Shown: positions 1-10,459, numbered from the stretch's first letter. The stretch is 34,716 nt of DNA from Thermoanaerobaculia bacterium (GCA_945787575.1 CALZKB010000013.1:1-34716); one strand, 5' to 3'. Numbers and translations are program-made. The notes: a model not told the origin generated them from the letters alone.

Positions 1-45
1 CCTGGGCGGGCCTTCGATGCTCGCGTGGGCAGGAGGAGAAACCGC

Positions 46-2307
46 ATGAGCTGCCAACCACCACCTGGCGTCGAGGCTGGCGTCGAAGCTGGCGTCAAAG
101 CCACGAGCCGAGCGACTTGTCTTGGAGCGACCGCCCTCTGCCTTCTCCTGGCGACCCCCTGGCTGAGCGCCGAACAGGCGGCGCCGGTCGACCCACCGCC
201 CGAGACCGACGCCAGGACCTCGGCAGATACCACCGCGGACGCCGGTGCCCCGGACTCCGCCACGCCTGCCGACGAGCGGCTGCGCTTCGGCGAGCACCTG
301 GAAGTCCTGGATCTTTGGTCGCCGATTCCGGCGATCGAGACTCTCGAGCGAGAGGCCCTGCCGACGATGCCGAGCGGCGACGGCGCCGATCTGCTGCGCG
401 GCTTCGCCGGTGTCTCCCTGGGCCGCATGGGGGGCCACGGACTCGAGCCGCGGGTCCGCGGTCTCGGCGAATCGAACCTCAACATCCTGGTCGACGGGGC
501 CTACATCCACGGCGGCTGCCCCAACCGCATGGATCCGCCCACCTCGTTCGCGGCCACCGGCGGCTTCGACAGCGTCACGGTGGTCAAGGGCGTGCAGTCC
601 CTACGCTACGGTGCCGGCGGCAGCGCCGGAACGGTGCTCTTCGAACGCCGGGCGCCGTCGCCCGACGGCGAGCGACCCTGGCGGACAGAGGCCTCGGCCG
701 GCTACGGCAGCTGGAACGCGGCCCCCGAGCTGGGGCTGAACGCGACCTACGCCCGGCAGTCCTTCTACCTGCGGGCCGACGCCGAGTCCCGGCGCCTGGA
801 CAGCTACCGGGACGGCTCCGGCGAGGTCGTGCGCTCGGCCTTCGAGAGCCGGGTCGCCAACCTGATGGTCGGCATCGGCGATCGCCGGCGCAGCTTCCTC
901 GAGCTCGGCTACGAGCGCAGCCGGACCGACGACGCCCTCTTTGCCGGCGCCGGCATGGACTCGCCCTACGATCGCGGCGAGACCTACCGCGTCAGGCTCC
1001 ACCGCAACGAGGCGGTGGGGCCCTGGACCGGGCTCCGGGCGGAGCTGTACCTCAGCCAGGTCGACCACCTGATGGACAACTACTCGCTGCGCCCGCGTGT
1101 CGCGCCGATGGCGATGCGGGTGCCGACAGCCTCGGACACCTTCGGCGGCAGGGCGAGTGGGCAGCTCTCTGTCGGCGAGCTGCTGCGGCTGACGCTGGGC
1201 ATCGACTACCAGCGGAACGAGCGCCAGGCCCTGCGCTTCGCGGGCCCCAGCGCCCAGCAGGTGACGACGCTCCAGTCGGTGATGTGGCCGGCAGCCGAGC
1301 TCGCCCAGACCGGGCTGTTCGTCGAGGCCGACAGGTCTTTCGGCAAGGCCTCCCGGGCCCGCTTCGGGCTCCGCCTGGACTCCTTCGAGGCCGCGGCGGG
1401 CAAGTCCGGCCTGGCGCCCGCGGGCAAGAACCTGAGCCCCGACCAGCTCTACGCGCTCTACTACGGAAGCCCCGCCCAGCCGTGGAGCGAGACCGGCGTC
1501 AGCGCTCTGCTGCGCTACGAGCGTTCGCTGCGACCCGGGTGGACGCTCTTCACCGGCGCCAGCCGCAGCCTGAGCGCCCCCGACGCAACGGCGCGCTACC
1601 TGGGCGCCGGCAACCCCATCGCGTCCAACCGCTGGGTCGGCAACCCGGGTCTCGAGGTCGCCGCTCACCACCAGATCGACCTGGGCATCTCGGCGGCGGC
1701 CGCAAGCCGAAGCTGGAGCGCCACGGCCTTCCTGGATCTGGTGAGCGACTTCATCCTGCGGGATCGGGCCGGCGGCCAGCCGGGCATCCTGCTCGCCGAC
1801 CGCGCCTCGATCTACCGCAACGTCGACGCCCGGCTGCTGGGTCTCGAGCTGGAGGCGAGCTGGGCGCCCTCCAGCGCCCTCGCGCTGCGCGGCAACGCCG
1901 GCTGGGTGCGGGGCGACAACCGCACCGACGACCGGCCCCTGGCCCAGATGCCACCCCTGCAGGGCATCGCGGCAATGGACTACTCACAGGGCCCGTGGCG
2001 CGGCACGGCCACCGTGCGCTGGGCCCTCGAGCAGGACCGCGTGGACGACGACCCACGGACCGGCAGTGGCCTCGACTACGGCCCGACCCCGGGCCATGCC
2101 GTGCTGGACCTCCAGACCGTCTACCGCCTGCGCGGCGGTCTCGAGATCCTCGCCGGCCTCGACAACGCACTGGACGAGACCTACGCGGAGCACCTCAACC
2201 GCGGCAACCTGTTCGATCCCGATCCGGTGCGCGTCAACGAGCCCGGACGGACCGCCTGGCTGCGCCTGCGTTGGCGCGGCGGCGGCGACCGGCCGGAGGA
2301 GGGGTGA
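46..2307 (+). CDS. TonB-dependent copper receptor (OprC/NosA type)
   Basis: This is an outer-membrane TonB-dependent receptor of about 753 residues. I chose the ATG at 46 over an upstream GTG at 25 because AGGAGGAG (31-38) lies 7 bases before it. A hydrophobic signal segment lies near residues 25-42, followed by an acidic/Ala-Pro linker. The plug domain (about 95-205) contains the VRGLGESNLNILVDGAYIHG region and GGCPNRMDPPTS, which is the hallmark of TonB-copper receptors, then TVVKGVQSLRYGAGGSAGTV. The Cys158-x3-Met162 pair matches the CxxxM element known to bind copper in Pseudomonas OprC. The rest reads as alternating beta-strands of a 22-strand barrel. The last strand is followed by a short polar tail instead of a terminal Phe or Trp. 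The N-terminus carries a small tandem repeat (GVEAGVEAGVKA). Likely role: copper uptake across the outer membrane; other metal-chelate substrates are possible. Confidence 0.88.
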   Translation: MSCQPPPGVEAGVEAGVKATSRATCLGATALCLLLATPWLSAEQAAPVDPPPETDARTSADTTADAGAPDSATPADERLRFGEHLEVLDLWSPIPAIETLEREALPTMPSGDGADLLRGFAGVSLGRMGGHGLEPRVRGLGESNLNILVDGAYIHGGCPNRMDPPTSFAATGGFDSVTVVKGVQSLRYGAGGSAGTVLFERRAPSPDGERPWRTEASAGYGSWNAAPELGLNATYARQSFYLRADAESRRLDSYRDGSGEVVRSAFESRVANLMVGIGDRRRSFLELGYERSRTDDALFAGAGMDSPYDRGETYRVRLHRNEAVGPWTGLRAELYLSQVDHLMDNYSLRPRVAPMAMRVPTASDTFGGRASGQLSVGELLRLTLGIDYQRNERQALRFAGPSAQQVTTLQSVMWPAAELAQTGLFVEADRSFGKASRARFGLRLDSFEAAAGKSGLAPAGKNLSPDQLYALYYGSPAQPWSETGVSALLRYERSLRPGWTLFTGASRSLSAPDATARYLGAGNPIASNRWVGNPGLEVAAHHQIDLGISAAAASRSWSATAFLDLVSDFILRDRAGGQPGILLADRASIYRNVDARLLGLELEASWAPSSALALRGNAGWVRGDNRTDDRPLAQMPPLQGIAAMDYSQGPWRGTATVRWALEQDRVDDDPRTGSGLDYGPTPGHAVLDLQTVYRLRGGLEILAGLDNALDETYAEHLNRGNLFDPDPVRVNEPGRTAWLRLRWRGGGDRPEEG

Positions 2308-2411
2308 AGCGAGCCCTGCCAGAGCGGCGAGGACAGTTGATCTGACGACGGATCAAGTTCAGCAAGTGGCTCTCGCTCTGACGGGGCGCTGACGAACCTC
2401 TCGGCTCGGCG

Positions 2412-2446
2412 GGAGACCCCTCCCGGGCGGCACTTCCCGGGTCTCC
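2412..2446 (+). terminator. Candidate stem-loop between the receptor and the Nudix regulator
   Basis: GGAGACCC (2412-2419) pairs perfectly with GGGTCTCC (2439-2446), with a GC-rich 19-base loop that can itself fold. It lies about 100 bases after the receptor stop and directly before the -35 box of the next gene. There is no real T-tract, so intrinsic termination is only plausible. Confidence 0.35.
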
Positions 2447-2475
2447 TTGACAAATATGCGTTATGCATATATGCT
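2447..2475 (+). promoter_or_regulatory. Sigma-70-type promoter of the NrtR-like regulator
   Basis: TTGACA (2447-2452) and TATGCT (2470-2475) are separated by exactly 17 bases. This is a near-consensus housekeeping promoter in otherwise very GC-rich DNA. Transcription should start near 2482, about 20 bases before the ATG at 2502, giving a very short leader. Confidence 0.75.
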
Positions 2476-2483
2476 ATACGCAT
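2456..2483. promoter_or_regulatory. Palindromic operator over the regulator promoter
   Basis: ATGCGT (2456-2461) mirrors ACGCAT (2478-2483), and the centre GCATATATGC (2465-2474) is a perfect palindrome; only the TAT triplets between them fail to pair. The 28-bp dyad covers the spacer, the -10 box and the expected start site. This is the expected position for autorepression by the adjacent DNA-binding protein. Confidence 0.65.
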
Positions 2484-2501
2484 CTAAGCCGGAGCGATCG
2501 C

Positions 2502-3239
2502 ATGAACCCAATCACGCCACAGAATCCCAACCACGACCTCGACCACTTCGAGCGCCCCGCACTCACCGTGGACGTCGTGCTCCTGGGAGTCTCGGAAGAC
2601 TCTCTCTGGACCGTGCTGGTGCGGCGCGCAGAGCCGCCGTTCGCCGGCAAATGGACCCTGCCGGGCGGCTTCGTCCGGCTGCACGAATCGCTCGACGAGG
2701 CGGTCGAACGGGTGCTCTCGACCAAAGTGGGGCTCGGTGACGTCTTCTTCGAGCAGCTCTACACCTTCGGAGAGCTCGATCGGGACCCTCGCACCCGGGT
2801 GGTCTCGGTAGCCCACTATGCCCTGGTCGACCCCGGCCGGTTCGAGACGATCGCCGAGTCGGCCGCCGGCCATCGCGGCATCGCCCGGATCGAGGTGCCC
2901 TGGGAGGGCGAAACGGGAGGGCCGGTCGAGGTCCGCGATGCGGAGGATCGTGCTCTCGCCCTCGGCTTCGACCACGAGGGCATCCTCGGCGTTGCGGTCA
3001 AGCGGCTGCGAGGCAAGCTCAACTACACCCCGGTCGGCTACCAGCTGCTGCCCGAGCGGTTCACCCTGTTGCAGCTGCAGAGGGTGCACGAGACCGTTCT
3101 GGGGCGGCCCCTGAACAAGGACTCGTTCCGTCGCCGCATGCTGGCCTCGGGAGACCTCGAGGCCACCGGACGCCGCCAGCGAGACGTCGGCCACCGGCCG
3201 GCCGAGCTGTACCGCTTCCGCCGGCGCTCGGCGATCTAG
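2502..3239 (+). CDS. NrtR-like Nudix transcriptional regulator
   Basis: The product is about 245 residues with an N-terminal Nudix fold (about 20-160) and a C-terminal winged helix (about 175-240; YTPVGYQLLPERFTLLQLQ and PLNKDSFRRRML). This is the architecture of NrtR, a regulator of NAD metabolism that senses ADP-ribose-type ligands. The Nudix box spans residues 56-78. Gly56, Glu62 and Arg70 are kept, but the three glutamates of the REUxEExGU core are Val71, Thr74 and Lys75, so hydrolase activity is very unlikely. The start is the ATG at 2502, which has GGAG 7 bases upstream; an earlier ATG at 2463 lies inside the promoter. The palindrome over its own promoter suggests autoregulation, and the SPFH and NAD-kinase-like genes follow in the same direction. 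Confidence 0.87.
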   Translation: MNPITPQNPNHDLDHFERPALTVDVVLLGVSEDSLWTVLVRRAEPPFAGKWTLPGGFVRLHESLDEAVERVLSTKVGLGDVFFEQLYTFGELDRDPRTRVVSVAHYALVDPGRFETIAESAAGHRGIARIEVPWEGETGGPVEVRDAEDRALALGFDHEGILGVAVKRLRGKLNYTPVGYQLLPERFTLLQLQRVHETVLGRPLNKDSFRRRMLASGDLEATGRRQRDVGHRPAELYRFRRRSAI

Positions 3240-3274
3240 CAGAGACCCGATGCCACCGAGAAAGGAGAGGACAG

Positions 3275-4369
3275 ATGAGTGAGATTCGCCGATTCCCTTT
3301 TCTGCGTCACCTGAGAAGCGAGCCCAGCTCGCACGTGATGGTCTACCGGAGAGGCAAGCTGGTCAAGAAGGGCCGCGGCCTGACCATCTGGTTCCGGGCG
3401 ATGACGACGGGGCTGGCCGAAGTGCCGACCGACGATCGCGAGATGCAGTTCGTCTTCCACGGGCGCTCGGCCGACTTCCAGGACGTCACGGTCCAGGGAG
3501 TGATCACCTACCGGGTTACCGATCCCGAGCTTCTCGCCCGACGGGTCGATTTCACCATCGATCTCGGCACGGGCAGCTACCTGAAGCAGCCCATCGAGCG
3601 CCTGGAGCTCATGGTCAGCCAGCTGGCGCAACAGTTCGCCTGGGACTACATCGCCTCGACGCCGATCCGCAACGCCCTGACCGAGGGTGCCGAGGCGATG
3701 CGCTCGCAGGTCGCCGCCGGGCTCGAGGCGGATGCCGTCCTCGACGAGATGGGCCTGACGCTGGTGGCGGTGCGCATCTCCTCCGTCCAGCCCACCGCGG
3801 ATCTGGAGCGGGCCCTCGAGGCGCCGATGCGCGAGAAGATCCAGCAGGAAGCCGATGAGGCGGGCTTCGAGCGGCGCGCCCTGGCCGTCGAGAAGGAGCG
3901 CGCCATCCAGGAGAACGAGCTCAAGAACCAGATCGAGCTGGCGCGGCGTGAAGAGGAGCTGATCGCCCAGAAGGGCCAGAACTCCCAGCGCGAGGCGCGG
4001 GAAGAGGCCGAGGCGCGGAAGATCGAGGTGGCTGGAGCGGCGGCGCGCTCGCGTGTCGAGTCGGCGGCCGACGGCGACCAGATCAAGGTCCTGGCGGCAG
4101 CCGAGGCGGAGAGCACCCGGTTGACCGGGGCGGCGCAGGCCGAGAGCCTGAAGGCAGTCGAGCAGGCCAAGGTCGACGCCGAAAAGCAGCGCATGGAGGC
4201 CTACGGTGCGTTGCCCCCGGCGGTCATCTTCGGCCTCGCGGCGCGCGAGCTGGGCAAGAAGCTCGAGCGTATCGATCACCTGAATCTCTCGCCCGAGGCC
4301 TTGACGCCCTATCTCGCCAAGATCCTCGACGCCGGCGCCACCCGGCTGAACGGCGAGGCCTCCAGGTGA
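3275..4369 (+). CDS. SPFH/band-7 domain protein
   Basis: The product is about 364 residues. Residues about 15-190 form a band-7/SPFH domain (VYRRGKLVKKGRGLTIWF, then VQGVITYRVTDPELLARR). Residues about 185-300 are a long charged, Ala/Glu-rich coiled coil of the kind that drives oligomerisation of stomatins and prohibitins. No N-terminal transmembrane helix is visible, so it may attach peripherally or be cytosolic. GGAGAGG lies just before the ATG. The gene begins 35 bases after the Nudix regulator, and its stop TGA overlaps the GTG start of the next gene (GTGA, 4366-4369), so the two products are probably made together. The specific function is unknown; the context suggests NAD-linked membrane or stress physiology. 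Confidence 0.85.
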   Translation: MSEIRRFPFLRHLRSEPSSHVMVYRRGKLVKKGRGLTIWFRAMTTGLAEVPTDDREMQFVFHGRSADFQDVTVQGVITYRVTDPELLARRVDFTIDLGTGSYLKQPIERLELMVSQLAQQFAWDYIASTPIRNALTEGAEAMRSQVAAGLEADAVLDEMGLTLVAVRISSVQPTADLERALEAPMREKIQQEADEAGFERRALAVEKERAIQENELKNQIELARREEELIAQKGQNSQREAREEAEARKIEVAGAAARSRVESAADGDQIKVLAAAEAESTRLTGAAQAESLKAVEQAKVDAEKQRMEAYGALPPAVIFGLAARELGKKLERIDHLNLSPEALTPYLAKILDAGATRLNGEASR

Positions 4370-5265
4370 CCACTCTGCCTCCCAGGGTCGTGGTGGTGAC
4401 GCGGCCCACTCCCTATGCCGAGCTCCTGCTGCGTCACGGCACCCACGAGCAGGGTCGGTTCTTTCTCGAATCGCGGGAGCTTTCGATCGAGCCGCTGGTG
4501 GCCCAGCACCGGCGGCTCGAGGAGGCCCGCGGTGAGGTCGAGAACTCCATCCCCCACACCTGGCGCCGGGCGCGGGTGGGGCGGCGGGATCTCGACCGCT
4601 TTGTCTTCGAGCCCGAAGACATCGTGGTGGCGGTCGGTCAGGACGGTCTGGTGGCCAACTGCGCCAAGTACCTGACCGGCCAGCTCGTCGTGGGCATCAA
4701 TCCCGACGTCGAACAGAACGTCGGCATCCTGGTGCCGCACGAGCCCAGGGCCGCCGGCAAGCTGCTGGCGGCCTGCGCCGCGGGGAGCCAGGAGGTCGAG
4801 AATCGCACCATGGTGCACGCCGCGCTCGACGACGGCCAGGAGCTCTATGCGCTGAACGAGATCTTCGTCGGCCACCGGACCCACCAGTCGGCGCGCTACC
4901 GGCTGCGCTGGAGGGGTCGCGCCGAGCGCCAGTCGTCCTCGGGCCTGATCGTCTCCACGGGGACCGGTGCCACCGGCTGGGCGCTATCGCTCCATCGGCA
5001 GCGACGAGGCCGTATGCAGCTGCCGGCTCCGGCCGAGCGCCGGCTGGTCTTCATGGTGCGGGAGGCCTTCCCCAGCGTGGCCTCGCAGGCCGAGCTGACC
5101 GACGGCCTGCTGGCCGAAGACGAAACGCTCGAAGTGGTGTCGGAGATGAACGAGGAGGGGGTGATCTTCGGCGACGGGATCGAGGCCGATCGGCTCCAGT
5201 TTCGCTGGGGACAGCTCGTCCGGATCGGTCTCTGCGATCGCTGTCTGCGCCTGGTGCGGGGATAG
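4366..5265 (+). CDS. Divergent NAD-kinase-fold protein
   Basis: The product is about 299 residues and resembles ATP-NAD kinases (PpnK/NadK). Residues 84-113 (EDIVVAVGQDGLVANCAKYL onward) align with the nucleotide-binding strand and the GGDGT motif. Here that motif reads GQDGL, so the catalytic Asp93 is kept but the second Gly and the Thr are lost. Asn164-Glu165 fits the conserved NE motif, and SSGLIVSTGTGATGW (191-205) matches the family's DGLIVSTPTGSTAY. The GTG start overlaps the stop of the SPFH gene. Position behind an NrtR-like regulator supports a role in pyridine nucleotide metabolism. It could phosphorylate NAD or a related diphosphate, or be a non-catalytic sensor. It is probably not the cell's only NAD kinase. 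Confidence 0.75.
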   Translation: MTTLPPRVVVVTRPTPYAELLLRHGTHEQGRFFLESRELSIEPLVAQHRRLEEARGEVENSIPHTWRRARVGRRDLDRFVFEPEDIVVAVGQDGLVANCAKYLTGQLVVGINPDVEQNVGILVPHEPRAAGKLLAACAAGSQEVENRTMVHAALDDGQELYALNEIFVGHRTHQSARYRLRWRGRAERQSSSGLIVSTGTGATGWALSLHRQRRGRMQLPAPAERRLVFMVREAFPSVASQAELTDGLLAEDETLEVVSEMNEEGVIFGDGIEADRLQFRWGQLVRIGLCDRCLRLVRG

Positions 5266-5313
5266 AGGAAAGTCCCGCTCCGCTCCGAGGGTGTCGCCGC
5301 CTGGCCTGGAGCG

Positions 5314-5330
5314 CGCCTCGTTGTGAGGCG
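5314..5330. terminator. Hairpin between convergent genes
   Basis: CGCCTC and GAGGCG pair perfectly around a GTTGT loop, midway between the stops of the NAD-kinase-like gene (plus) and the TPR gene (minus). There is no T-tract on either side. It could end both transcripts. Confidence 0.35.
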
Positions 5331-5339
5331 ATCAGTTGG

Positions 5340-6632
5340 CTATGAGGGCCCGCGCCGCGCGACCAGAGCCTGGAAGCGCGGGTGATCGCGAAGGGGGTCC
5401 AGGTTGCTGTCCTGCCGCAGCCAGTCGACGTAGGCATCGCCACCGGCGACGGCCTTCTCGATGCAGTCCACCGCCCGCTCGAGCTGTCCGGCCAACGAGT
5501 AGACGCAACCCACGTTGTAGAGCAGCATCGGCTCGTCGGGCTCGAGCGCCAGGGCCCGCTCGGCCCAACTCAGCCCCTGCTCCGACTGACCCAGACAGAC
5601 GAGTGCGTTCGCCGCCATGTAGAGCGCCCGGGTCTCCTCGGGGTTGTGATGCAGCCGGCGCTCAGCGGCACGGACACCCTGGCGGCGGACCGCCGCGGCC
5701 TCCTCGGGGCGCTCGAGGCTGTCGTAGATCTGCCCCATCAGCAGAGGCGCCTGGTAGTCGTCGGGATCGATGATCGAGGCGTGTTTGAAGAGCTTCGCGG
5801 CGGTCTCCAGCTCTCCCTGGGCGAAGCTGTTGCGGGCGTAGAAGTAGTACGCCTCGAACAGCTTCGGGTCGAGGTCGATCGCTCTTTCGAAGGCCTCCTC
5901 CGAAGCTTCGTACCGCTGCTCGAGCGAGAGCACCAGCCCCCGCGCCACCTGCGCCTCGGCCAGGTCCGGGGCGAGCTCGAGCGAGCGGCGACTCGCCTGC
6001 TCGGCCTGCTCGAGAAGGCGATCCTCACCGTCGGCGTACATGACCAGATAACAGCAGCACTCGGCGACACCGGCCAGGGCACGCGGGTAGTCGGAGTCCA
6101 GCTCCAGAGCCCTGTTGAAGAGCGCCAGGGCGGCCTCCACTCCCCGGCGCCGGTACTCGAAGAACCGCTCGCGCCCCTCGAGGTAGTACTCGTAGGCCCG
6201 AACGTTGGAGGTCGGCGGTCGCTCGAGAGCCCGCGCGTGCTTCTCCCCGAGGCGAAACTCGAGCCGGTGGGCGATCCGCTCCGCGATCTCCCGCTGGACG
6301 GCAAAGACATCCTCCAGAGCACGATCGTAGGTGCGGGCCCAGAGCTCCGCGCCATCATCGGTGCGGACTAGCCGGACGCTGACGCGAAGCCGCTCGTCGC
6401 TCTTGGCGACGCTGCCCTCGACCACGGCGTCCACGGCGAGCTGCCGGCCGGCCTCTTGCGCGTCTGCGGCGTTCCGAAAGCGGATCGAGGAGCTGCGCGG
6501 CGCGACGCGCAGGCCCTCGACGCGAGACAGGGCGCCGATCAGCTCCGCGGCCAGACCATCACAGAAGTACCGCTGATCCCTCTCGGCGCTCAGATCGGCG
6601 AACGGCAGGATCGCGACGGAGGAGACTGTCAT
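5340..6632 (-). CDS. TolB_N/FlgO-like domain protein with TPR repeats
   Basis: The product is about 430 residues. The N-terminus (MTVSSVAILPFADLSAERDQ, then YFCDGLAAELIGALSRVEGL) is the TolB amino-terminal-like domain often found in adenylate cyclases, CadC-type regulators and Ser/Thr kinases. It continues through GSVAKSDERLRVSVRLV to about residue 120. Residues about 165-420 are TPR repeats (ALFNRALELDSDYPRALAGV, AFERAIDLDPKLFEAYYFYA, AERALALEPDEPMLLYNVG). No kinase, cyclase or DNA-binding domain precedes it. The ATG at 6632 starts exactly at the domain edge. A GTG at 6683 in the same frame would add 17 residues, and the frame stays open further upstream without a good start. It may be a stand-alone scaffold or the 3' remnant of a longer signalling protein. 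Confidence 0.75.
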   Translation of the reverse strand: MTVSSVAILPFADLSAERDQRYFCDGLAAELIGALSRVEGLRVAPRSSSIRFRNAADAQEAGRQLAVDAVVEGSVAKSDERLRVSVRLVRTDDGAELWARTYDRALEDVFAVQREIAERIAHRLEFRLGEKHARALERPPTSNVRAYEYYLEGRERFFEYRRRGVEAALALFNRALELDSDYPRALAGVAECCCYLVMYADGEDRLLEQAEQASRRSLELAPDLAEAQVARGLVLSLEQRYEASEEAFERAIDLDPKLFEAYYFYARNSFAQGELETAAKLFKHASIIDPDDYQAPLLMGQIYDSLERPEEAAAVRRQGVRAAERRLHHNPEETRALYMAANALVCLGQSEQGLSWAERALALEPDEPMLLYNVGCVYSLAGQLERAVDCIEKAVAGGDAYVDWLRQDSNLDPLRDHPRFQALVARRGPS

Positions 6633-6765
6633 CGGGCTAGCTGCCACCTTACTCCCGACGGCAGGCGAAAGCCACAGAAGCACCCGGACGCCGCCTTTCT
6701 TCGGACTGTCGAGCTCTTCTCGGGCCCCTCCAGTTGTCAGGTCTACACAGACCTATCTGCCCGGA

Positions 6766-9081
<2,316 letters not shown>

Positions 9082-9531
9082 TCAGTCTCTGGCCGACACC
9101 GGAGTCATCGCGAGACACTCGGGACAGCGGCCCCAATACACCACCTCGGCTTCGTCGATCTCGTAACCCGAGTCGGCGGCGGCGGTCAGGCAGGGGGTGG
9201 CGCCGACCGCACAGTCGACGTCGACCACCCGGCCGCAGGTGCGGCAGATGAGATGGTGGTGGTTGTCACCGACCCGATCCTCGTAGCGGGCCGGCGACCC
9301 GGCGGGCTGGATGCGTCGGATGAGGCCCTTGTCGGCCAGGACCCCGAGGGCGTCGTACACCGCCTGGCGCGAGATGGCACCGATCTCGGCCCGCACGACC
9401 TCGGCGACGTCGTCCGCCGTGCCGTGTGGGCGATCGGACACCGCCCGCAGGACCGCCAGACGCTGGGCCGTGACCTGGACACTGTGTTGGCGAAGGAGAT
9501 CAGCTGGTCCGATGGGCGGCTGCGAGGACAT
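9082..9531 (-). CDS. Fur-family regulator (FurA/PerR-like)
   Basis: The product is about 149 residues: an N-terminal winged helix ([20 protein letters not shown], then [20 protein letters not shown]) followed by a metal-binding dimerisation domain ([19 protein letters not shown]). A second pair CPEC near the C-terminus completes a likely structural zinc site with CRTC. I chose the ATG at 9531; a TTG at 9549 in the same frame has no better ribosome site. It lies directly upstream of katG on the same strand, so it is probably a peroxide- or iron-responsive repressor of katG. The imperfect dyad CACACTATGTG (9535-9545) lies just before the start, but I cannot show it is an operator. Confidence 0.9.
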   Translation of the reverse strand: MSSQPPIGPADLLRQHSVQVTAQRLAVLRAVSDRPHGTADDVAEVVRAEIGAISRQAVYDALGVLADKGLIRRIQPAGSPARYEDRVGDNHHHLICRTCGRVVDVDCAVGATPCLTAAADSGYEIDEAEVVYWGRCPECLAMTPVSARD

Positions 9532-9825
9532 GATCACACTATGTGCCAAACTTCAGACTCTGTCCAGGATTTGCCCTGAGCCAATTTGTTTCGAGAGTGA
9601 AAATACCTGGGCGCCCTCCTCGTGGGCACACAGCTGCGCTACATCACCACGCAAGTCCGTAGCGTTGGTCAGGTTCTCGAGGAGTGGGAAAGCCACTTTC
9701 CGCAGGGGTGGATCCGCCATTGTTGGGCTATTGAGTGGTGAAGCTGCATCCCCCTGGGTCGATGCTCGATCGGCGCCAGGTCAACGGGGCGCGAGGTCCG
9801 CAGAGGCACGCCGCTAGATGACCGC

Positions 9826-10311
9826 GTGAGCGCTCCGTATCAGGACCATCGAACGATCCGATGGTCGAGCTGGGCTCTGAGCGGCTTCGGCTACCGTAAC
9901 TGGGCCGCCTTTAGATCCGAAAGGCAGCGACGCGAGAGCCTTGCCGCAAAGGCCGAGATCCTCCGGTCGGCCGGCCGCAGAGAGGTCCCGGAGCCCTTGA
10001 TCGTGCGCTCCGTCGGCGAGGTCGAGAAGATCGACCCGAGAGATGTCGATTGGATCGAAGGCTGCGGCAACTATGCGCGGCTCCACCTCGGAGCCCGCCA
10101 GATCTTGATTCGACGCACGCTCACGTCGCTATGCGATGAGCTGAGCGTTACCGGCTTCGTGCGGATTCACCGTTCTGTGATCGTCAACGGCGACCGGGTG
10201 GCCAAGGTCAGCACCGGCACCCACGGCGATGCCTTCGTCGAGATGTCGAACGGTCACCGTCTCAAGGTGAGTCGAACCCATCGCCGAGCGCTCGAGATCG
10301 CCACGCTCTAG
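9826..10311 (+). CDS. LytTR DNA-binding domain protein, sensor part lacking
   Basis: About 161 residues. Residues about 55-160 form a full LytTR DNA-binding domain: KIDPRDVDWIEGCGNYARLH, then FVRIHRSVIVNGDRVAKV and KVSRTHRRAL. LytTR proteins usually carry a response-regulator receiver or transmembrane sensor in front; here only about 50 unremarkable residues precede it. The GTG at 9826 has no convincing ribosome site, and the frame is open for a further 80 bases upstream without a good start. It may be a stand-alone regulator or the 3' end of a decayed one. The 290 bases between it and the divergent Fur gene contain no other recognisable gene. Confidence 0.6.
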   Translation: MSAPYQDHRTIRWSSWALSGFGYRNWAAFRSERQRRESLAAKAEILRSAGRREVPEPLIVRSVGEVEKIDPRDVDWIEGCGNYARLHLGARQILIRRTLTSLCDELSVTGFVRIHRSVIVNGDRVAKVSTGTHGDAFVEMSNGHRLKVSRTHRRALEIATL

Positions 10312-10459
10312 CCGATCGGCAGTTGGTCACTCCGTTTGACCAGCTCGTCACTACCACGGCAACCGGCCGCGGATCCGTCCGTAGGCTGGGGTACGACGAG
10401 ATCAGAGCACGTCGATTCGATCCCAGCCCCATCGCTTAGCACGAAAGCACGGCGGAGAC

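Noticed and set aside
601-1671. Long minus-strand frame opposite the TonB receptor
   Set aside because: Low-complexity Gly/Val/Ala/Arg composition with no motif; a shadow of the receptor's codon bias.
117-2345. A second long open frame over the TonB receptor
   Set aside because: It is Arg/Ala/Pro-rich and domain-free, and it disagrees with the clear receptor motifs in the other frame.
2463-2501. An earlier ATG for the Nudix regulator
   Set aside because: It would place the start inside the -10 region and palindrome and has no ribosome site; the ATG at 2502 has GGAG.
9535-9545. CACACTATGTG dyad as a Fur or PerR box
   Set aside because: The dyad is only 4 bases per arm and does not match the known Fur or PerR consensus, so I mention it only as a possibility.
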